Notes: generated from the letters alone by a model not told the origin. 64,000 nucleotides of DNA from Alkalilacustris brevis (GCF_003350345.1 NZ_QNVJ01000070.1:33284-97283); one strand, 5' to 3'. Counted from the first letter of the stretch, positions 37,218-46,479 are shown. Numbers and translations are program-made.

Positions 37218-38780
37218 TCAACCCAGGCGGCGGCCGGATGGGTGGCTTGCGATATCGGTTATGGCAAGGCGGTTGCGATGGCTGCGTATCCAGCCGGCAA
37301 CGGCGTCGGCGGCCATCGGCCGGGCAATGACGAAGCCCTGCACGCTGTGGCAGCCCAGTTGTGCGAGCATGGCGTGCTCCTGAGGGGTTTCGACCCCTTC
37401 GGCCAGGGTTTCCAGCCCCAACCGCTCGGCCAGTGAGAGAATCGCGGCAACCATGCGCTGCTGGTCTCGGTCTTCGTCGATGCGGGTGACGAAGCTGCGG
37501 TCGATCTTGATGCGGGTTACGCCGAATCGCCGGATATTGCTGATCGAGGCCTGCCCGGTGCCGAAATCATCCAGATCGATCCGGCAGCCAAGGCGGCCAA
37601 GCCGCCGCAGGGTCTGCACCACCATGTCATCCCCTGCCTGGGCGACGACGGTTTCGAGCACCTCCACGGTCAGCCGCTCGGGGGCAAGGCCATAGCGGTC
37701 TAGCTCCCACTGCACCTTTTCAGGCAGACGGGGATTGCGCAGTTCCTCGGGCGCGAAATTCACTGCCACACCCGGAATGTGGAGCGCGCGCGCCTCCCAA
37801 TGGGCAAGCTGACGTAGCGCGCCGCTCAGCATTACCTCGCCCAGTCTTTCGGCCAGGCCCGAGGCAAGCAAATCGGGCAGAAACTGTTCGGGGGTGAGCA
37901 GGCCGCGCTCGGGATGGTGCCAGCGCACGAGCGTCTCGAATCCGGTGACTTCGCCGGTATCGGTGGAAATCTGCGGTTGAAAGAAGGGGCGCAGTTCGCC
38001 GTTTTCGAGGGCGGGCGCAAAGCGGTTGCGCAGGGCCAGCAGGTCGGCGCGCGCCTTGCGCATGGCCGGGGTATAGGCCCGGATCGCGCCCGGCCCGCTG
38101 CGCCGGGCGTCATCCAGCGCGAGTTCAGCCGCCTCCAGAAGGGTCGCGCCATCGGGGCTGTTGATGGTATCGGGTAGCGCAAAGCCCGCGCTTGCGACCG
38201 GATGGATGGTGTTGCCGTTGATCGACAGCGGCGCCTCGACCACCTCCTGCAGGCGGGCGGCCAGTTGCAGCGTGCTTTCCAGATCGAGCCGGTAGCCCGG
38301 TGCCAGCGCAACGGCGAAGCTGGCATTGTCGAGCCGCGCCAGGGTGTCGCTGTCACGCAGGAATGTGGCAAGGCGGGTGCTTGTTACTTGCAGCATCTCG
38401 CTGAAACCGGCCGTGCCTTCATGGCGCGACACATCCCCGGCATTGTCGATGGAAAGGGTGATGCAGGCGCTCTTGCGGCCGTCATTTGCAGGCAACGCGA
38501 ATGTTTCATCCAGCCGCTCGATCACTGCCTTGCGCAGGAAAAGGCCGGTGAGCGCGTCGCGCGCCTCGTGCCTGTCCGGATCAGACCGCAGCACCGGAGC
38601 CAGTAGCCCGGCCAGCGCATAGATGCCGGGGATCGCCAGCGCGGTCAGAATCAGGGCATCCTCGCCCCCCAGCCAGAACGCGGCCAGCGTGATAGCGGGC
38701 AGAAAGGCCAGCAGTTCGGGCCTGCGCGCGAATCGCAGCATCCTGATGAGAAAACGCGGCGCCGGGGCGTTGGCGGACAT
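37218..38780 (-). CDS. c-di-GMP phosphodiesterase: degenerate GGDEF plus EAL domain
   Basis: 520 residues. Two or three hydrophobic segments in residues 20-70 are followed by a GGDEF-like domain (residues 80-230) whose active-site loop reads LDNASF instead of GGDEF, so it is probably catalytically dead. The EAL domain (residues 250-505) has FETLVRW (an ETL form of the EAL motif), DDFGTGQAS and LAEGVETPQE, so the metal ligands look preserved. It likely hydrolyses cyclic di-GMP and affects motility or biofilm. A start at 38816 is possible; the ATG at 38780 is preferred. Confidence 0.9.
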   Translation of the reverse strand: MSANAPAPRFLIRMLRFARRPELLAFLPAITLAAFWLGGEDALILTALAIPGIYALAGLLAPVLRSDPDRHEARDALTGLFLRKAVIERLDETFALPANDGRKSACITLSIDNAGDVSRHEGTAGFSEMLQVTSTRLATFLRDSDTLARLDNASFAVALAPGYRLDLESTLQLAARLQEVVEAPLSINGNTIHPVASAGFALPDTINSPDGATLLEAAELALDDARRSGPGAIRAYTPAMRKARADLLALRNRFAPALENGELRPFFQPQISTDTGEVTGFETLVRWHHPERGLLTPEQFLPDLLASGLAERLGEVMLSGALRQLAHWEARALHIPGVAVNFAPEELRNPRLPEKVQWELDRYGLAPERLTVEVLETVVAQAGDDMVVQTLRRLGRLGCRIDLDDFGTGQASISNIRRFGVTRIKIDRSFVTRIDEDRDQQRMVAAILSLAERLGLETLAEGVETPQEHAMLAQLGCHSVQGFVIARPMAADAVAGWIRSHRNRLAITDIASHPSGRRLG

Positions 38781-38893
38781 TGCGGGCGGCTCCTTCGCTC
38801 GGCAGATGGCGGTCATGCCACCTGATGCGCAGGCTAGCCGTGTCGTCTGGGGCTTTTGTTAATGTGCCAGGGGCTTTCTGTGCAGGATTTTCC

Positions 38894-39724
38894 TCAAATG
38901 CCGTCCTTCGGCGCGAGCGCCGCGAAATCGAACAGGCCCCTGTCGAGCAGGTGTGAGGGGCGCGCGTTCATCAGCGCCCGGAACATCACCTGCCGGCGGC
39001 CGGGGCTGCGTGTTTCCCACTCGTCGAGCAGCTTCTTGACCTGCATGCGCTGCAACCCGTCCTGGCTGCCGCACAGATCGCAGGGGATGACCGGATAATT
39101 CATGGCGCGGGCAAAGCGGGCGCAATCGGCCTCGGCCACATGGGCCAGCGGGCGCAGCACCAGAAGGTCGCCTTCTTCGTTGACCAGTTTCGGCGGCATG
39201 GTGGCCAGCCGCCCGCCATGAAAGAGATTCATGAAGAAGGTTTCGAGAATGTCGTCGCGGTGATGTCCGAGAACCACGGCCGAACAGCCCTCTTCGCGCG
39301 CGATGCGATAGAGGATGCCGCGCCGCAGTCGCGAACACAGCGCGCAATAGGTGCGCCCTTGCGGCACCTTTGCTGTCACGATCGAATAGGTGTCCTGATA
39401 CTCGATCCGGTGGGGGATTTCATGCTCGCTCAGGAAATCAGGCAGCACGGTCGCCGGAAAGCCGGGCTGCCCCTGGTCGAGGTTGCAGGCCAGCAACTCG
39501 ACCGGCAGGAGGCCCCGCCATTGCAACTCGGTCAGCGCGGCCAGCAGGGTGTAGCTGTCCTTGCCGCCCGAAAGGCACACCAGCCAGCGCGCACCGGGCG
39601 TGACCATGCCGTAATCCTGGAGCGCGGCCCGGGTTTCGCGGATGATGCGCTTGCGCAGCTTGCCGAATTCGGCGCTGTCGGGGGCATTGCGCAGCAGGCG
39701 GGGCAGCGTATCGGTTTCAGGCAT
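38894..39724 (-). CDS. ttcA: tRNA 2-thiocytidine(32) synthetase TtcA
   Basis: 276 residues. The PP-loop [10 protein letters not shown] and the Fe-S ligand cysteines in [11 protein letters not shown] and PCDLCGSQ identify TtcA, which thiolates C32 of some tRNAs using ATP, an iron-sulfur cluster and a sulfur donor. [18 protein letters not shown] is also conserved. The start at 39724 overlaps the yidD end by 8 bases; the open frame extends to 39775 within yidD. Confidence 0.93.
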   Translation of the reverse strand: MPETDTLPRLLRNAPDSAEFGKLRKRIIRETRAALQDYGMVTPGARWLVCLSGGKDSYTLLAALTELQWRGLLPVELLACNLDQGQPGFPATVLPDFLSEHEIPHRIEYQDTYSIVTAKVPQGRTYCALCSRLRRGILYRIAREEGCSAVVLGHHRDDILETFFMNLFHGGRLATMPPKLVNEEGDLLVLRPLAHVAEADCARFARAMNYPVIPCDLCGSQDGLQRMQVKKLLDEWETRSPGRRQVMFRALMNARPSHLLDRGLFDFAALAPKDGI

Positions 39725-39977
39725 CCTTGCGTTTGTCCCTGTCATGCTCGGGGTCGGTGCCGGGCACCGGATCATAGCCGGATGCGCCCCAGGGGTGGCA
39801 GCGCCCGATCCGCCGGATCGTCAGCCACCCGCCCCTGAGCGCCCCGTGGCGATTCAGGGCCTCCAGGGCATAGGCCGAACAGGTCGGCTGGTAGCGGCAG
39901 TTATGCCCGACCCAGGGCGAAAACAGCAGCCGGTAGGCCCGAACCGGCAGCGAAAGCAGCCAGGCGCCGGGGGTCAT
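39717..39977 (-). CDS. yidD: Membrane protein insertion efficiency factor YidD
   Basis: 86 residues with the conserved CxxxPTCSxYAxxA pattern seen as [19 protein letters not shown], and [16 protein letters not shown]. YidD assists YidC-dependent insertion. Start overlaps the rnpA stop (ATGA-type). Confidence 0.95.
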   Translation of the reverse strand: MTPGAWLLSLPVRAYRLLFSPWVGHNCRYQPTCSAYALEALNRHGALRGGWLTIRRIGRCHPWGASGYDPVPGTDPEHDRDKRKDA

Positions 39978-40432
39978 GACCGTTCCGCCTGCGGACGGGG
40001 CGCGTGGATACGTTCGAGCGCGCGGTGCAGATCGTCCAGCAGCAGGGCAAAGTCGCGCTCATTCGTGGCGCCGGGGCGGCCGACCAGAACATAATCCCAC
40101 CCCGGACGCCCCAGGCGGGGCAACAGCGCGCGCGCGGCGGCGCGCAGGCGGCGCTTGGCGCGATTGCGGGTGACGGCGTTGCCGATCTTGCGCGAACAGG
40201 TGAAGCCCACGCGGATCACTTCGGCGGGCGCGCCCTCGTCGGGGCGGCGTTTGCGCGCCTGCAAAAGCAGGCTTGCCGCGCTCTGGCGGCGGGCGCGGGC
40301 GGCACGCAGGAAATCGCTGCGGCGGCGCAGGGTCTCGACCGCGGGCAGGGCCTCCGCACATGAAGAAACCGCCGGATCCGCATCGGTGGCCCCGGCGCGA
40401 TGCCCTGCCACGTCTGCGTCCGGCGGCGTCAT
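39974..40432 (-). CDS. rnpA: Ribonuclease P protein component
   Basis: 152 residues. The RNR box region [20 protein letters not shown] and the [18 protein letters not shown] start are typical. The protein binds the RNase P RNA for 5' processing of tRNAs. About 35 residues of a poorly conserved N-terminal extension precede the usual start; the frame stays open to 40576 but overlaps rpmH. It follows rpmH by 55 bp as in most bacteria. Confidence 0.94.
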   Translation of the reverse strand: MTPPDADVAGHRAGATDADPAVSSCAEALPAVETLRRRSDFLRAARARRQSAASLLLQARKRRPDEGAPAEVIRVGFTCSRKIGNAVTRNRAKRRLRAAARALLPRLGRPGWDYVLVGRPGATNERDFALLLDDLHRALERIHAPRPQAERS

Positions 40433-40487
40433 GCGACATGCCCCTTGCGGCTTGACGCGCCCGCGATCAGGCGCGCCTCGTGCGCGA

Positions 40488-40622
40488 TCAGGCCGAGAGC
40501 TTCTTGCGGCCCTGGGCGCGACGCAGGTTGATGATCTTGCGGCCGGCCTTGGTGGCCATGCGGGCGCGGAAGCCATGGCGCCGCTTGCGAACCAGATTGC
40601 TGGGTTGATAGGTGCGTTTCAT
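40488..40622 (-). CDS. rpmH: 50S ribosomal protein L34
   Basis: 44 residues, [18 protein letters not shown] to GRKKLSA, the standard length and near-invariant sequence of L34. It is the first gene of the rpmH-rnpA-yidD-ttcA group, with a good sigma-70-type promoter 70-98 bp upstream. Confidence 0.98.
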   Translation of the reverse strand: MKRTYQPSNLVRKRRHGFRARMATKAGRKIINLRRAQGRKKLSA

Positions 40623-40691
40623 CGCTTGGTGTCCTCTGGTCTGCGCGGCCCGCCCTGACCGGAACGGCCACGCTGAAACTTTGAAGCCCGG

Positions 40692-40720
40692 TCTTTAGGC
40701 GAGCTTGGCGGCCAAGTCAA
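40692..40720 (-). promoter_or_regulatory. Predicted housekeeping promoter of rpmH
   Basis: On the minus strand, TTGACT (40720-40715) and TAAAGA (40697-40692) are separated by exactly 17 bases, close to the TTGACA/TATAAT consensus, 70 bp before the rpmH start. No DnaA-box cluster is seen nearby. Confidence 0.65.
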
Positions 40721-40841
40721 TTGATCCGCTGCCTATGTGTGGCGGCATGCAACACCCGCAATCAAGCCGGCGTGATCGCAACGAAAAATCATAACCCCTG
40801 CGGTGCCCCGTGCGTAAGTACCCTCAGGAGGAAGTTGCCGC

Positions 40842-41576
40842 ATGAGTGAAAGCATGACAGGTTTCCGCGCCGGTGTCCTGCGGCGTCTGCCACTGGCCAT
40901 TATCATCGTGGTCGCGATATTCGGCGCGCTGTTTTTGCGCGACCAGGTCGGGTTCGAGGCGCTGGCCGCCCATCGCGAGGCGCTGGCCGCCTTTCGAGAT
41001 GCCCATTATGCCTGGGCAGCGCTGGCCTTTGTCGCGGCCTATGTCGCGGTGGTCGCGTTTTCGCTGCCGGGCGGGACGGTTGCGTCGCTCACCGGGGGTT
41101 TTCTGTTCGGGCTGTTTCCCGGTGTCCTGTTCAACGTGACCGGGGCGACGCTGGGCGCTGTCGCCTTGTTTCTGGCGGTGCGTGCGGGGTTTGGCGACCA
41201 GCTTGCCGCGCGAATCGACGCAAGCAAGGGGCGGGCACGGCGCCTCAAGGCCGCGCTCGAGGAAAACGCATTCTCCACCTTGCTGACCGTGCGCCTGATT
41301 CCCGCGGTGCCGTTTTTCGTGGCCAACCTGTTGCCGGCGCTGGTGGGGATGCGGCTGGCGCCCTACGCGGCGGCAACCTTTCTGGGCATCATCCCCGCCG
41401 GGCTTGTCTATACATGGGTTGGCGCCGGTCTGGGCGAGGTGATCGAGCGCGGTGAAACCCCTGACCTGGGGATCATGTTCGAATGGCCCATCCTGGGGCC
41501 ATTGTTGGGGCTGGCGGCGCTTGCAGCGCTGCCGCTGGTGGTGCGGGCGCTGCGGCGCCGTCCGCCGCTCGACTGA
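40842..41576 (+). CDS. TVP38/TMEM64-family (DedA/VTT superfamily) membrane protein
   Basis: 244 residues with about five or six membrane segments; FSLPGGTVASLTGGFLFG and NVTGATLGAVALFL are the conserved half-helix and glycine motif of the VTT (SNARE-associated) domain. Proteins of this group are linked to lipid scrambling and membrane transport, but the bacterial TVP38 role is not settled. AGGAGG lies 9 bases before the ATG. It is 18 bp upstream of a mercuric-reductase-like flavoprotein gene, a pairing seen in many bacteria. Confidence 0.9.
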   Translation: MSESMTGFRAGVLRRLPLAIIIVVAIFGALFLRDQVGFEALAAHREALAAFRDAHYAWAALAFVAAYVAVVAFSLPGGTVASLTGGFLFGLFPGVLFNVTGATLGAVALFLAVRAGFGDQLAARIDASKGRARRLKAALEENAFSTLLTVRLIPAVPFFVANLLPALVGMRLAPYAAATFLGIIPAGLVYTWVGAGLGEVIERGETPDLGIMFEWPILGPLLGLAALAALPLVVRALRRRPPLD

Positions 41577-41594
41577 CAGGGAAGGCAGGGAAAG

Positions 41595-43019
41595 ATGGAG
41601 CGGATCAAGACGGACCTCGGTGTGATCGGCGCAGGTTCGGGCGGGTTGTCGGTGGCGGCGGGCGCGGTGCAGATGGGCGCCCGCGTCGTGCTGATCGAAG
41701 GCGGCGAAATGGGCGGCGACTGCCTCAATCACGGCTGTGTGCCTTCCAAATCGCTCATCGCGGCGGCGCGCGCGGCCCATGCGGTTGGGGCGGGCGCGCC
41801 TTTCGGGGTCACGGCGCCGGGCGGGGCGGTGATGGATTTTGCCGCGACCAAGGATCATGTCGCGGGCGTGATCGCCGCGATTGCCCCCCATGACAGCGAG
41901 GAACGCTTTGCAGGCCTTGGTGTGAAGGTGATTCGCGACTGGGCGCGCTTTACCGGCCCGCGCACGGTTGTTGCCGGGAATTTCGAAATCCGCGCGCGGC
42001 GTTTCGTGATCGCGACCGGCTCGCGCCCGGTGGCTCCTCCTGTTCCCGGGCTCGACGCGGTGCCTTACCTGACCAACGAGACCATCTTCGCCCTGCGCAA
42101 GCGTCCGGACCACCTGATCGTGCTGGGGGGCGGGCCCGTCGGGCTTGAGATGGCACAAGCGCACAGGCGCCTTGGCAGCATGGTCAGCGTGATCGAAGCT
42201 GAGCGCGCCCTGGGCCGCGAAGACCCCGAGCTGGCCGCGATCGTGCTGGAGAAGCTGCGTGCCGAAGGGGTCACGATCCACGAAGGAACGGCGCTGGAGG
42301 GGCTGCGCGGCACGGCAGGCGCCATCGAGGCCGAACTGGATACCGGCGCGGTGCTGCATGGCTCGCACCTGCTGGTGGCCGCGGGGCGAAAGCCGAATGT
42401 TGAACGGCTTGACCTGGATCGCGCCGGTATACGCCACGATGACAGTGGAATCACGGTCGATGCCGGGCTGCGCACGTCCAACCGGCGGGTCTATGCGCTG
42501 GGCGATGTCGCCGGACGGGGGCAGTTCACCCATCTTGCGGGCTATCAGGCGGGGGTCGTGCTGCGCTCGGCCCTGTTCGGGCTGCCTGCGCGCGTGCGCG
42601 AAGGGCACATACCGCGTGTCACCTTCTGTGACCCCGAGCTTGCCCATGTCGGCCTGAGCGAGCCCGAGGCTCGCGCCCGCCACGGTGATGCGGCGCTGAC
42701 CGTCTTGCGCATACCCTATACCGAAAGCGACCGCGCGCGCGCCGAAGGGCACGGCAATGGCCTGGTCAAGGTAATGGTGGTGCGCGGCCGCCCCGTGGGG
42801 GCGGCGATCGCCGGGCCGCAGGCCGGCGAGTTGATCGCCACATGGGCGCTGGCCATATCGGCGGGGCTGAAGATGAGTGCCATTGCCGCAACGGTTCTGC
42901 CATATCCCACGCTGAATGAACTGAACAAACGTGCAGCCTCAGCCTATTTTTCCCCTAAACTCTTTGATAACCCTGTTGTGAAGAGGGTCGTCAGGACAGT
43001 GCAGAGGGTGCTGCCCTGA
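41595..43019 (+). CDS. Pyridine nucleotide-disulfide oxidoreductase (mercuric reductase/dihydrolipoyl dehydrogenase-like)
   Basis: 474 residues: FAD-binding GAGSGGLSVAAGAVQMG, redox disulfide in GGDCLNHGCVPSK (Cys43, Cys48), NAD(P)-binding GGGPVGLEMAQAHRRLGS, second FAD motif YALGDVAGRG, and a dimerisation domain with HVGLSE. There is no N-terminal HMA domain and no C-terminal cysteine pair, so true Hg(II) reduction is doubtful. Neither the lipoamide-type catalytic His-Glu pair nor an adjoining 2-oxo acid dehydrogenase is evident. Probably a thiol or disulfide oxidoreductase linked to the neighbouring VTT protein. Confidence 0.9.
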   Translation: MERIKTDLGVIGAGSGGLSVAAGAVQMGARVVLIEGGEMGGDCLNHGCVPSKSLIAAARAAHAVGAGAPFGVTAPGGAVMDFAATKDHVAGVIAAIAPHDSEERFAGLGVKVIRDWARFTGPRTVVAGNFEIRARRFVIATGSRPVAPPVPGLDAVPYLTNETIFALRKRPDHLIVLGGGPVGLEMAQAHRRLGSMVSVIEAERALGREDPELAAIVLEKLRAEGVTIHEGTALEGLRGTAGAIEAELDTGAVLHGSHLLVAAGRKPNVERLDLDRAGIRHDDSGITVDAGLRTSNRRVYALGDVAGRGQFTHLAGYQAGVVLRSALFGLPARVREGHIPRVTFCDPELAHVGLSEPEARARHGDAALTVLRIPYTESDRARAEGHGNGLVKVMVVRGRPVGAAIAGPQAGELIATWALAISAGLKMSAIAATVLPYPTLNELNKRAASAYFSPKLFDNPVVKRVVRTVQRVLP

Positions 43020-43040
43020 AGGCCCGCAAAGGGCGAGGGC

Positions 43041-44507
43041 ATGTTTCTGAATACACTCTCAGGCCGTTTCCTAATGCTGACGGTGATCTTCGTCATGCTG
43101 GCCGAAGTGTTGATTCTCGTGCCCTCGGTTGCACGCTTTCGCGAGGATTACCTGCTCACCCGGCTTGAACGGGCGCAGATCGCCTCGCTGGCGCTCCTGG
43201 CAACCGAAGGGGTCATTTCGGAAGAACTCGAGGAAGAACTGCTGACCAACGCCGGCGTTTTCAACGTGGTGCTGCGCCGTGATGCACTGCGCGAGCTGGT
43301 GTTGTCCTCGCCCATACCGGCGCCGATCCACGCGACATATGACCTGCGCGACCCCGGGCCCTTTGAACTGATCCGCGACGGCATGTCCGTGTTGTTCGAC
43401 CGTGAAAACCGGGTCATCCGCGTTATCGGCGACCCGGTGCGCGAAGCCGGGCTGCTGATCGAGGTCACGACCGAGACCGAGCCGATGCGGCAGGAGATGC
43501 TGGAATATGGCGCGCGCATCCTGATCCTTTCGGCGGTGATCTCGGTGCTCACCGCGCTCTTGCTGTTCCTGGCGGTGCGTTACCTGATGGTCACACCGAT
43601 CCGGCGCGTGGTGAACCATATGACCGCCTATGCCGCGGCGCCCGAGGACGCGCGCCGCATCATCACCCCCACCTCCACCGTGCGCGAACTGCGCGAGGCC
43701 GAGGACGCGCTGGAAGGGTTGCAGCGACAGCTCACCACGGCGCTGCGCCAAAAGGACCGGCTGGCGCAGCTGGGCGGTGCGGTGGCCAAGGTCAGCCATG
43801 ACCTGCGCAACATCCTTACCACCGCCTCGCTGTTCGCCGACCGGATGGAAAGCAGCGACGACCCGGCCGTGGCCCGCGCCGCGCCCAAGTTGGTGGGTTC
43901 GCTAGCGCGGGCGGTGAACCTGTGTGAAAGCACGCTCGCCTTCGGCAAGGCCGAAGAGCCCCCGCCGCGCCTCGCACGCCTGCCGTTGCGCCCGCTGGTG
44001 GCTGACGTGGTCGAGAACGAACAGCTTGGCGCGGCCGAGGGCGGGCAGGTCGAATTCATCACCGATGTGCCCCCGCACCTGATGATCCGCGCCGATGCCG
44101 AGCAGCTTTTCCGTATCTTGTCGAACCTGGTGCGTAACGCCCGCCAGGCGATCGAGGCGACAGGAGATCCGGGCACCATCGAACTTGGCGCGGGCGAGGA
44201 TGACAACCACTGGTGGATCCGGGTGGGCGACACCGGGCCAGGGCTGCCCGAGAAGGCGCGCGAGCATCTGTTCATGCCCTTTCAGGGTGGTGCGCGCCAG
44301 GGCGGCATCGGGCTGGGACTGGCGATCTCGGCCGAGCTGGTGCGCGGACATGGCGGCCGGCTGGAATTGCGCCGCAGCGACGAGGACGGCACCGAGTTCA
44401 TGATCCGGTTGCCGAAAGGCGGCGACTCTGCCGAAGTGTCGGGTTCTGCGGCCAACGGGCAGCAAGATGCGGATTCTCCCCTTGCAAAGCCCCGCGCGGA
44501 CAGGTAG
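43041..44507 (+). CDS. Membrane sensor histidine kinase
   Basis: 488 residues: N-terminal membrane helix (FLMLTVIFVMLAEVLILVP), a periplasmic sensor region (about 30-160), a second helix (ISVLTALLLFLAVRYLMV), a HAMP-like linker, the H-box AKVSHDLRNILTT (His253), and an HATPase domain with NLVRNARQA, DTGPGLP and GGIGLGLAISAELV. No cognate response regulator lies beside it. It follows the flavoprotein by 21 bp and probably belongs to the same operon. tRNA-Arg begins 14 bp after its stop. Confidence 0.92.
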   Translation: MFLNTLSGRFLMLTVIFVMLAEVLILVPSVARFREDYLLTRLERAQIASLALLATEGVISEELEEELLTNAGVFNVVLRRDALRELVLSSPIPAPIHATYDLRDPGPFELIRDGMSVLFDRENRVIRVIGDPVREAGLLIEVTTETEPMRQEMLEYGARILILSAVISVLTALLLFLAVRYLMVTPIRRVVNHMTAYAAAPEDARRIITPTSTVRELREAEDALEGLQRQLTTALRQKDRLAQLGGAVAKVSHDLRNILTTASLFADRMESSDDPAVARAAPKLVGSLARAVNLCESTLAFGKAEEPPPRLARLPLRPLVADVVENEQLGAAEGGQVEFITDVPPHLMIRADAEQLFRILSNLVRNARQAIEATGDPGTIELGAGEDDNHWWIRVGDTGPGLPEKAREHLFMPFQGGARQGGIGLGLAISAELVRGHGGRLELRRSDEDGTEFMIRLPKGGDSAEVSGSAANGQQDADSPLAKPRADR

Positions 44508-44521
44508 ATCGCCCTCACCGC

Positions 44522-44598
44522 GCACCGGTAGCTCAGCTGGATAGAGCACCAGACTACGAATCTGGGGGCCGGGGGTTCGAATCCTCCCCGGTGCGCCA
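44522..44598 (+). tRNA. tRNA-Arg (ACG)
   Basis: 77 bases including encoded CCA. Acceptor stem GCACCGG/CCGGTGC, D arm with GCTCAGCTGGATAGAGC, anticodon loop CTACGAA giving ACG, and T arm GGGGG-TTCGAAT-CCTCC. A broken integrase begins 157 bp after its 3' end, so it is the likely integration site of the following island. Confidence 0.95.
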
Positions 44599-44754
44599 TT
44601 CCCTCAATCTTAAGTAGCTGAAAATAAATATATAATTTAACCAAGACGGCGACGGGGCGATAATTTGCCGCCCATTTTGCACCCATTTTGCTGCACATAT
44701 GCGGGCCACACAAGGGCTTGCCCCCAGCCCGGACATCGCGCAACAAAGGTCTCT

Positions 44755-45285
44755 ATGAGAAAGCCTCCGGTCATCCGCCGCGGCGACACATGGCACCTGC
44801 GCAAGCGGGTTCCCAAGCGTTATCACCGGGTTGAACCGCGCAATGTCGTATGGGTCAGCCTACACACCGATTCCGAATCCATAGCCCGCCAATAGGCTGA
44901 GCACATCTGGGCCGACATGATCGAGGCATGGGAAGCGCGACTGGCCGGAGACAGCGCGGATGCCGAACGGAGGTTCGAGGCCGCCCGGGAACTCGCCCAG
45001 GTGCGCGGCTATCGCTATCTCACAGCAGGTCGCGTCGCCAATCTGCCGATCTACGACCTTGTTGAGCGAATCGAGGCGGTGGCAGCGCAGGGCCGCGGCC
45101 GAGATCAAAAACCCCGGGATATTGAGGCCGCTGCACTCCTGGGCGGTGCGGAGGCGCCACCGATCACGGTCAGCCGTGCGCTGGAGTTGTTCTGGACACT
45201 GGCTGCCGACCGGGTGCATGGCAAGAGCGCCGACCAGATCCGTCGCTGGCGCAATACGAGAAGCAGCACATCACGGACGAAGTAG
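44755..45285 (+). pseudogene. Tyrosine recombinase (integrase) remnant, N-terminal half
   Basis: From the ATG at 44755 the frame reads a phage-integrase N-terminus (PVIRRGDTWHLRKRVPKRYH, then VWVSLHTDSESIARQ), hits an in-frame TAG at 44893, and continues in the same frame (AEHIWADMIEAWEARLAG ... ISVSRALELFW-like TVSRALELFWTLAADRV) to about KSADQIRRWRN, where similarity ends. The catalytic domain with its R-H-R-Y residues is gone. With the adjacent tRNA-Arg it marks an old integration event. Confidence 0.88.
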
Positions 45286-45350
45286 CCGACAAGAAGGAGC
45301 CCCGCCGTCAGCAGGATCGTGTCGGTGTCGATCCAGCGCTGCTGCCTCAT
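45240..45350 (-). pseudogene. Truncated small membrane protein at the integrase junction
   Basis: From an ATG at 45350 with GGGGGAAG upstream, about 37 residues read MRQQRWIDTDTILL and a hydrophobic helix LLVGYFVRDVLLLVL before the frame runs into the opposite-strand integrase remnant at about 45255. It looks like a gene of the oxidase cluster cut by the island junction. Family not recognised. Confidence 0.4.
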
Positions 45351-45475
45351 GCGGTTGCTTCCCCCTGCGGCGCGTCTCCGCGCCTCTGCAGAAGAACAAC
45401 TTCCCGCGCTCGGTTCCGTTCCTACCTATCCGCAAGACAGGGCTGGTCTTGGGAATGGTTCGCGGCTTCAGCCAT

Positions 45476-45694
45476 TCAAAGGCCGGAACGGCCGCCCACG
45501 GCGCGAGGGCGCAGTGCCGCTTCTGCACGCTCGGTTTCTTTCATATATCCTGCGGTCTTGAAGAGGCTGTAACACTCCTCTTCGCCGAACAGGTTGCACA
45601 GGTGGCCGACCACCGGCCAAGGCTCATCATTGGTTTGGGCGGCAGCCTTTCCAATCAGTGCCTTGCGCAGCCGGATTGGGCCGGCGCAGATCAA
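45476..45694 (-). CDS. Small hypothetical protein downstream of coxB
   Basis: 72 residues from a TTG that overlaps the coxB stop (TTGA). The centre, VVGHLCNLFGEEECYSLFKT, followed by AGYMKETERAEAALR, has the composition of a real soluble protein and the coupling to coxB supports expression. No family was recognised. The sequence could also be a non-functional leftover of the decayed cluster. Confidence 0.45.
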   Translation of the reverse strand: MICAGPIRLRKALIGKAAAQTNDEPWPVVGHLCNLFGEEECYSLFKTAGYMKETERAEAALRPRAVGGRSGL

Positions 45695-46479
45695 GGCGCT
45701 TGTGCGATTTCGGACGTGGAAAGGACGGCAGCAAGTTCGGCCGGGTCATGGACATGTACATCAAAGCGCATGTGGCCATGCTCCAGCCCGCAGAATTCGG
45801 CACAATGCCCCTCCAGCGCCCCCGGAGCGCCGGCTATCAGGCGCAGCACATTCACGCGGCCTGGCACGGCATCCATCTTGCCCGCAAGGCGTGGTACCCA
45901 GAAGGAATGGATCACGTCGCGGCTGGTGATGATGATGTCTACCGGCTGACCGCTGGGCAGATGCAGGATGTCCACCGTCTGCGTCCCGCCATGATCGGGG
46001 TAGCGAAAAGTCCAGTTCCATTGCCCGGCCTCGGCCTCGATCCGCGGCACAGGGTCCGATGGCAACAGTCCTACTCCCGCAATGAGCGAAACCACAACCA
46101 GCGGCGGCAGCACCAGCGCAGGCAGCACGAGCCCACCCCAGATGATCCAGCTTCGCCCCGACACCTGCGCGCCCCGCAGCGGTCGCCAGGCCGCAATCGC
46201 CCGAAGTCCCATCATCAGCGCAAGCAGCACTGCGCCGCCCGCGAACACCCACCAGCCAAGCTGGGCGAGGGGACGAGCGACCGGACCTACGGGTTCTAAG
46301 GTCGAGAGCGGACCGTCGCAGCCAGAAACCGTCAATACAACCGCCGCGATCACCCCGCCGCGCAGAATCCTGTCCAGCCCCGGCGTGGAAGTACCATCAT
46401 ACGACCCGAGGAAGAGCCACCCAGAACATCCGCGACGTCTGGCGCTGGCCAAAGTCCTGTCGTCGACGCCGTGAGACAT
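45691..46479 (-). CDS. Cytochrome c oxidase subunit II (CuA-containing)
   Basis: Up to 262 residues. A lipobox VSGC near residue 55 and two membrane helices are followed by a cupredoxin domain with the CuA ligands: histidine in VIHSFWVPRLAGKMD, and GHCAEFCGLEHGHM (Cys, Glu, Cys, His, Met). Subunit II accepts electrons from cytochrome c. The start is uncertain: the 40 residues before the lipoprotein signal look like random sequence, so the true N-terminus may have been altered. No subunit I or III gene is present; the neighbours are fragments, so this copy is an orphan. Confidence 0.85.
   Translation of the reverse strand: MSHGVDDRTLASARRRGCSGWLFLGSYDGTSTPGLDRILRGGVIAAVVLTVSGCDGPLSTLEPVGPVARPLAQLGWWVFAGGAVLLALMMGLRAIAAWRPLRGAQVSGRSWIIWGGLVLPALVLPPLVVVSLIAGVGLLPSDPVPRIEAEAGQWNWTFRYPDHGGTQTVDILHLPSGQPVDIIITSRDVIHSFWVPRLAGKMDAVPGRVNVLRLIAGAPGALEGHCAEFCGLEHGHMRFDVHVHDPAELAAVLSTSEIAQAP

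Noticed and set aside
34941..37436. 831-codon open frame antisense to yidC
   Set aside because: The opposite strand encodes a complete, well-conserved YidC; composition (His, Asp, Gln rich) is that of a shadow frame.
40623..40841. Replication origin near rpmH
   Set aside because: rpmH can lie near dnaA, but no dnaA gene, DnaA-box cluster or AT-rich unwinding region is visible.
40824..42752. 642-codon open frame antisense to the TVP38 and flavoprotein genes
   Set aside because: Spans two well-supported genes on the other strand and shows no motifs.
41595..43019. Mercury resistance (merA)
   Set aside because: Only the general disulfide-flavoprotein motifs are present; there is no HMA domain, no C-terminal cysteine pair and no mer operon.
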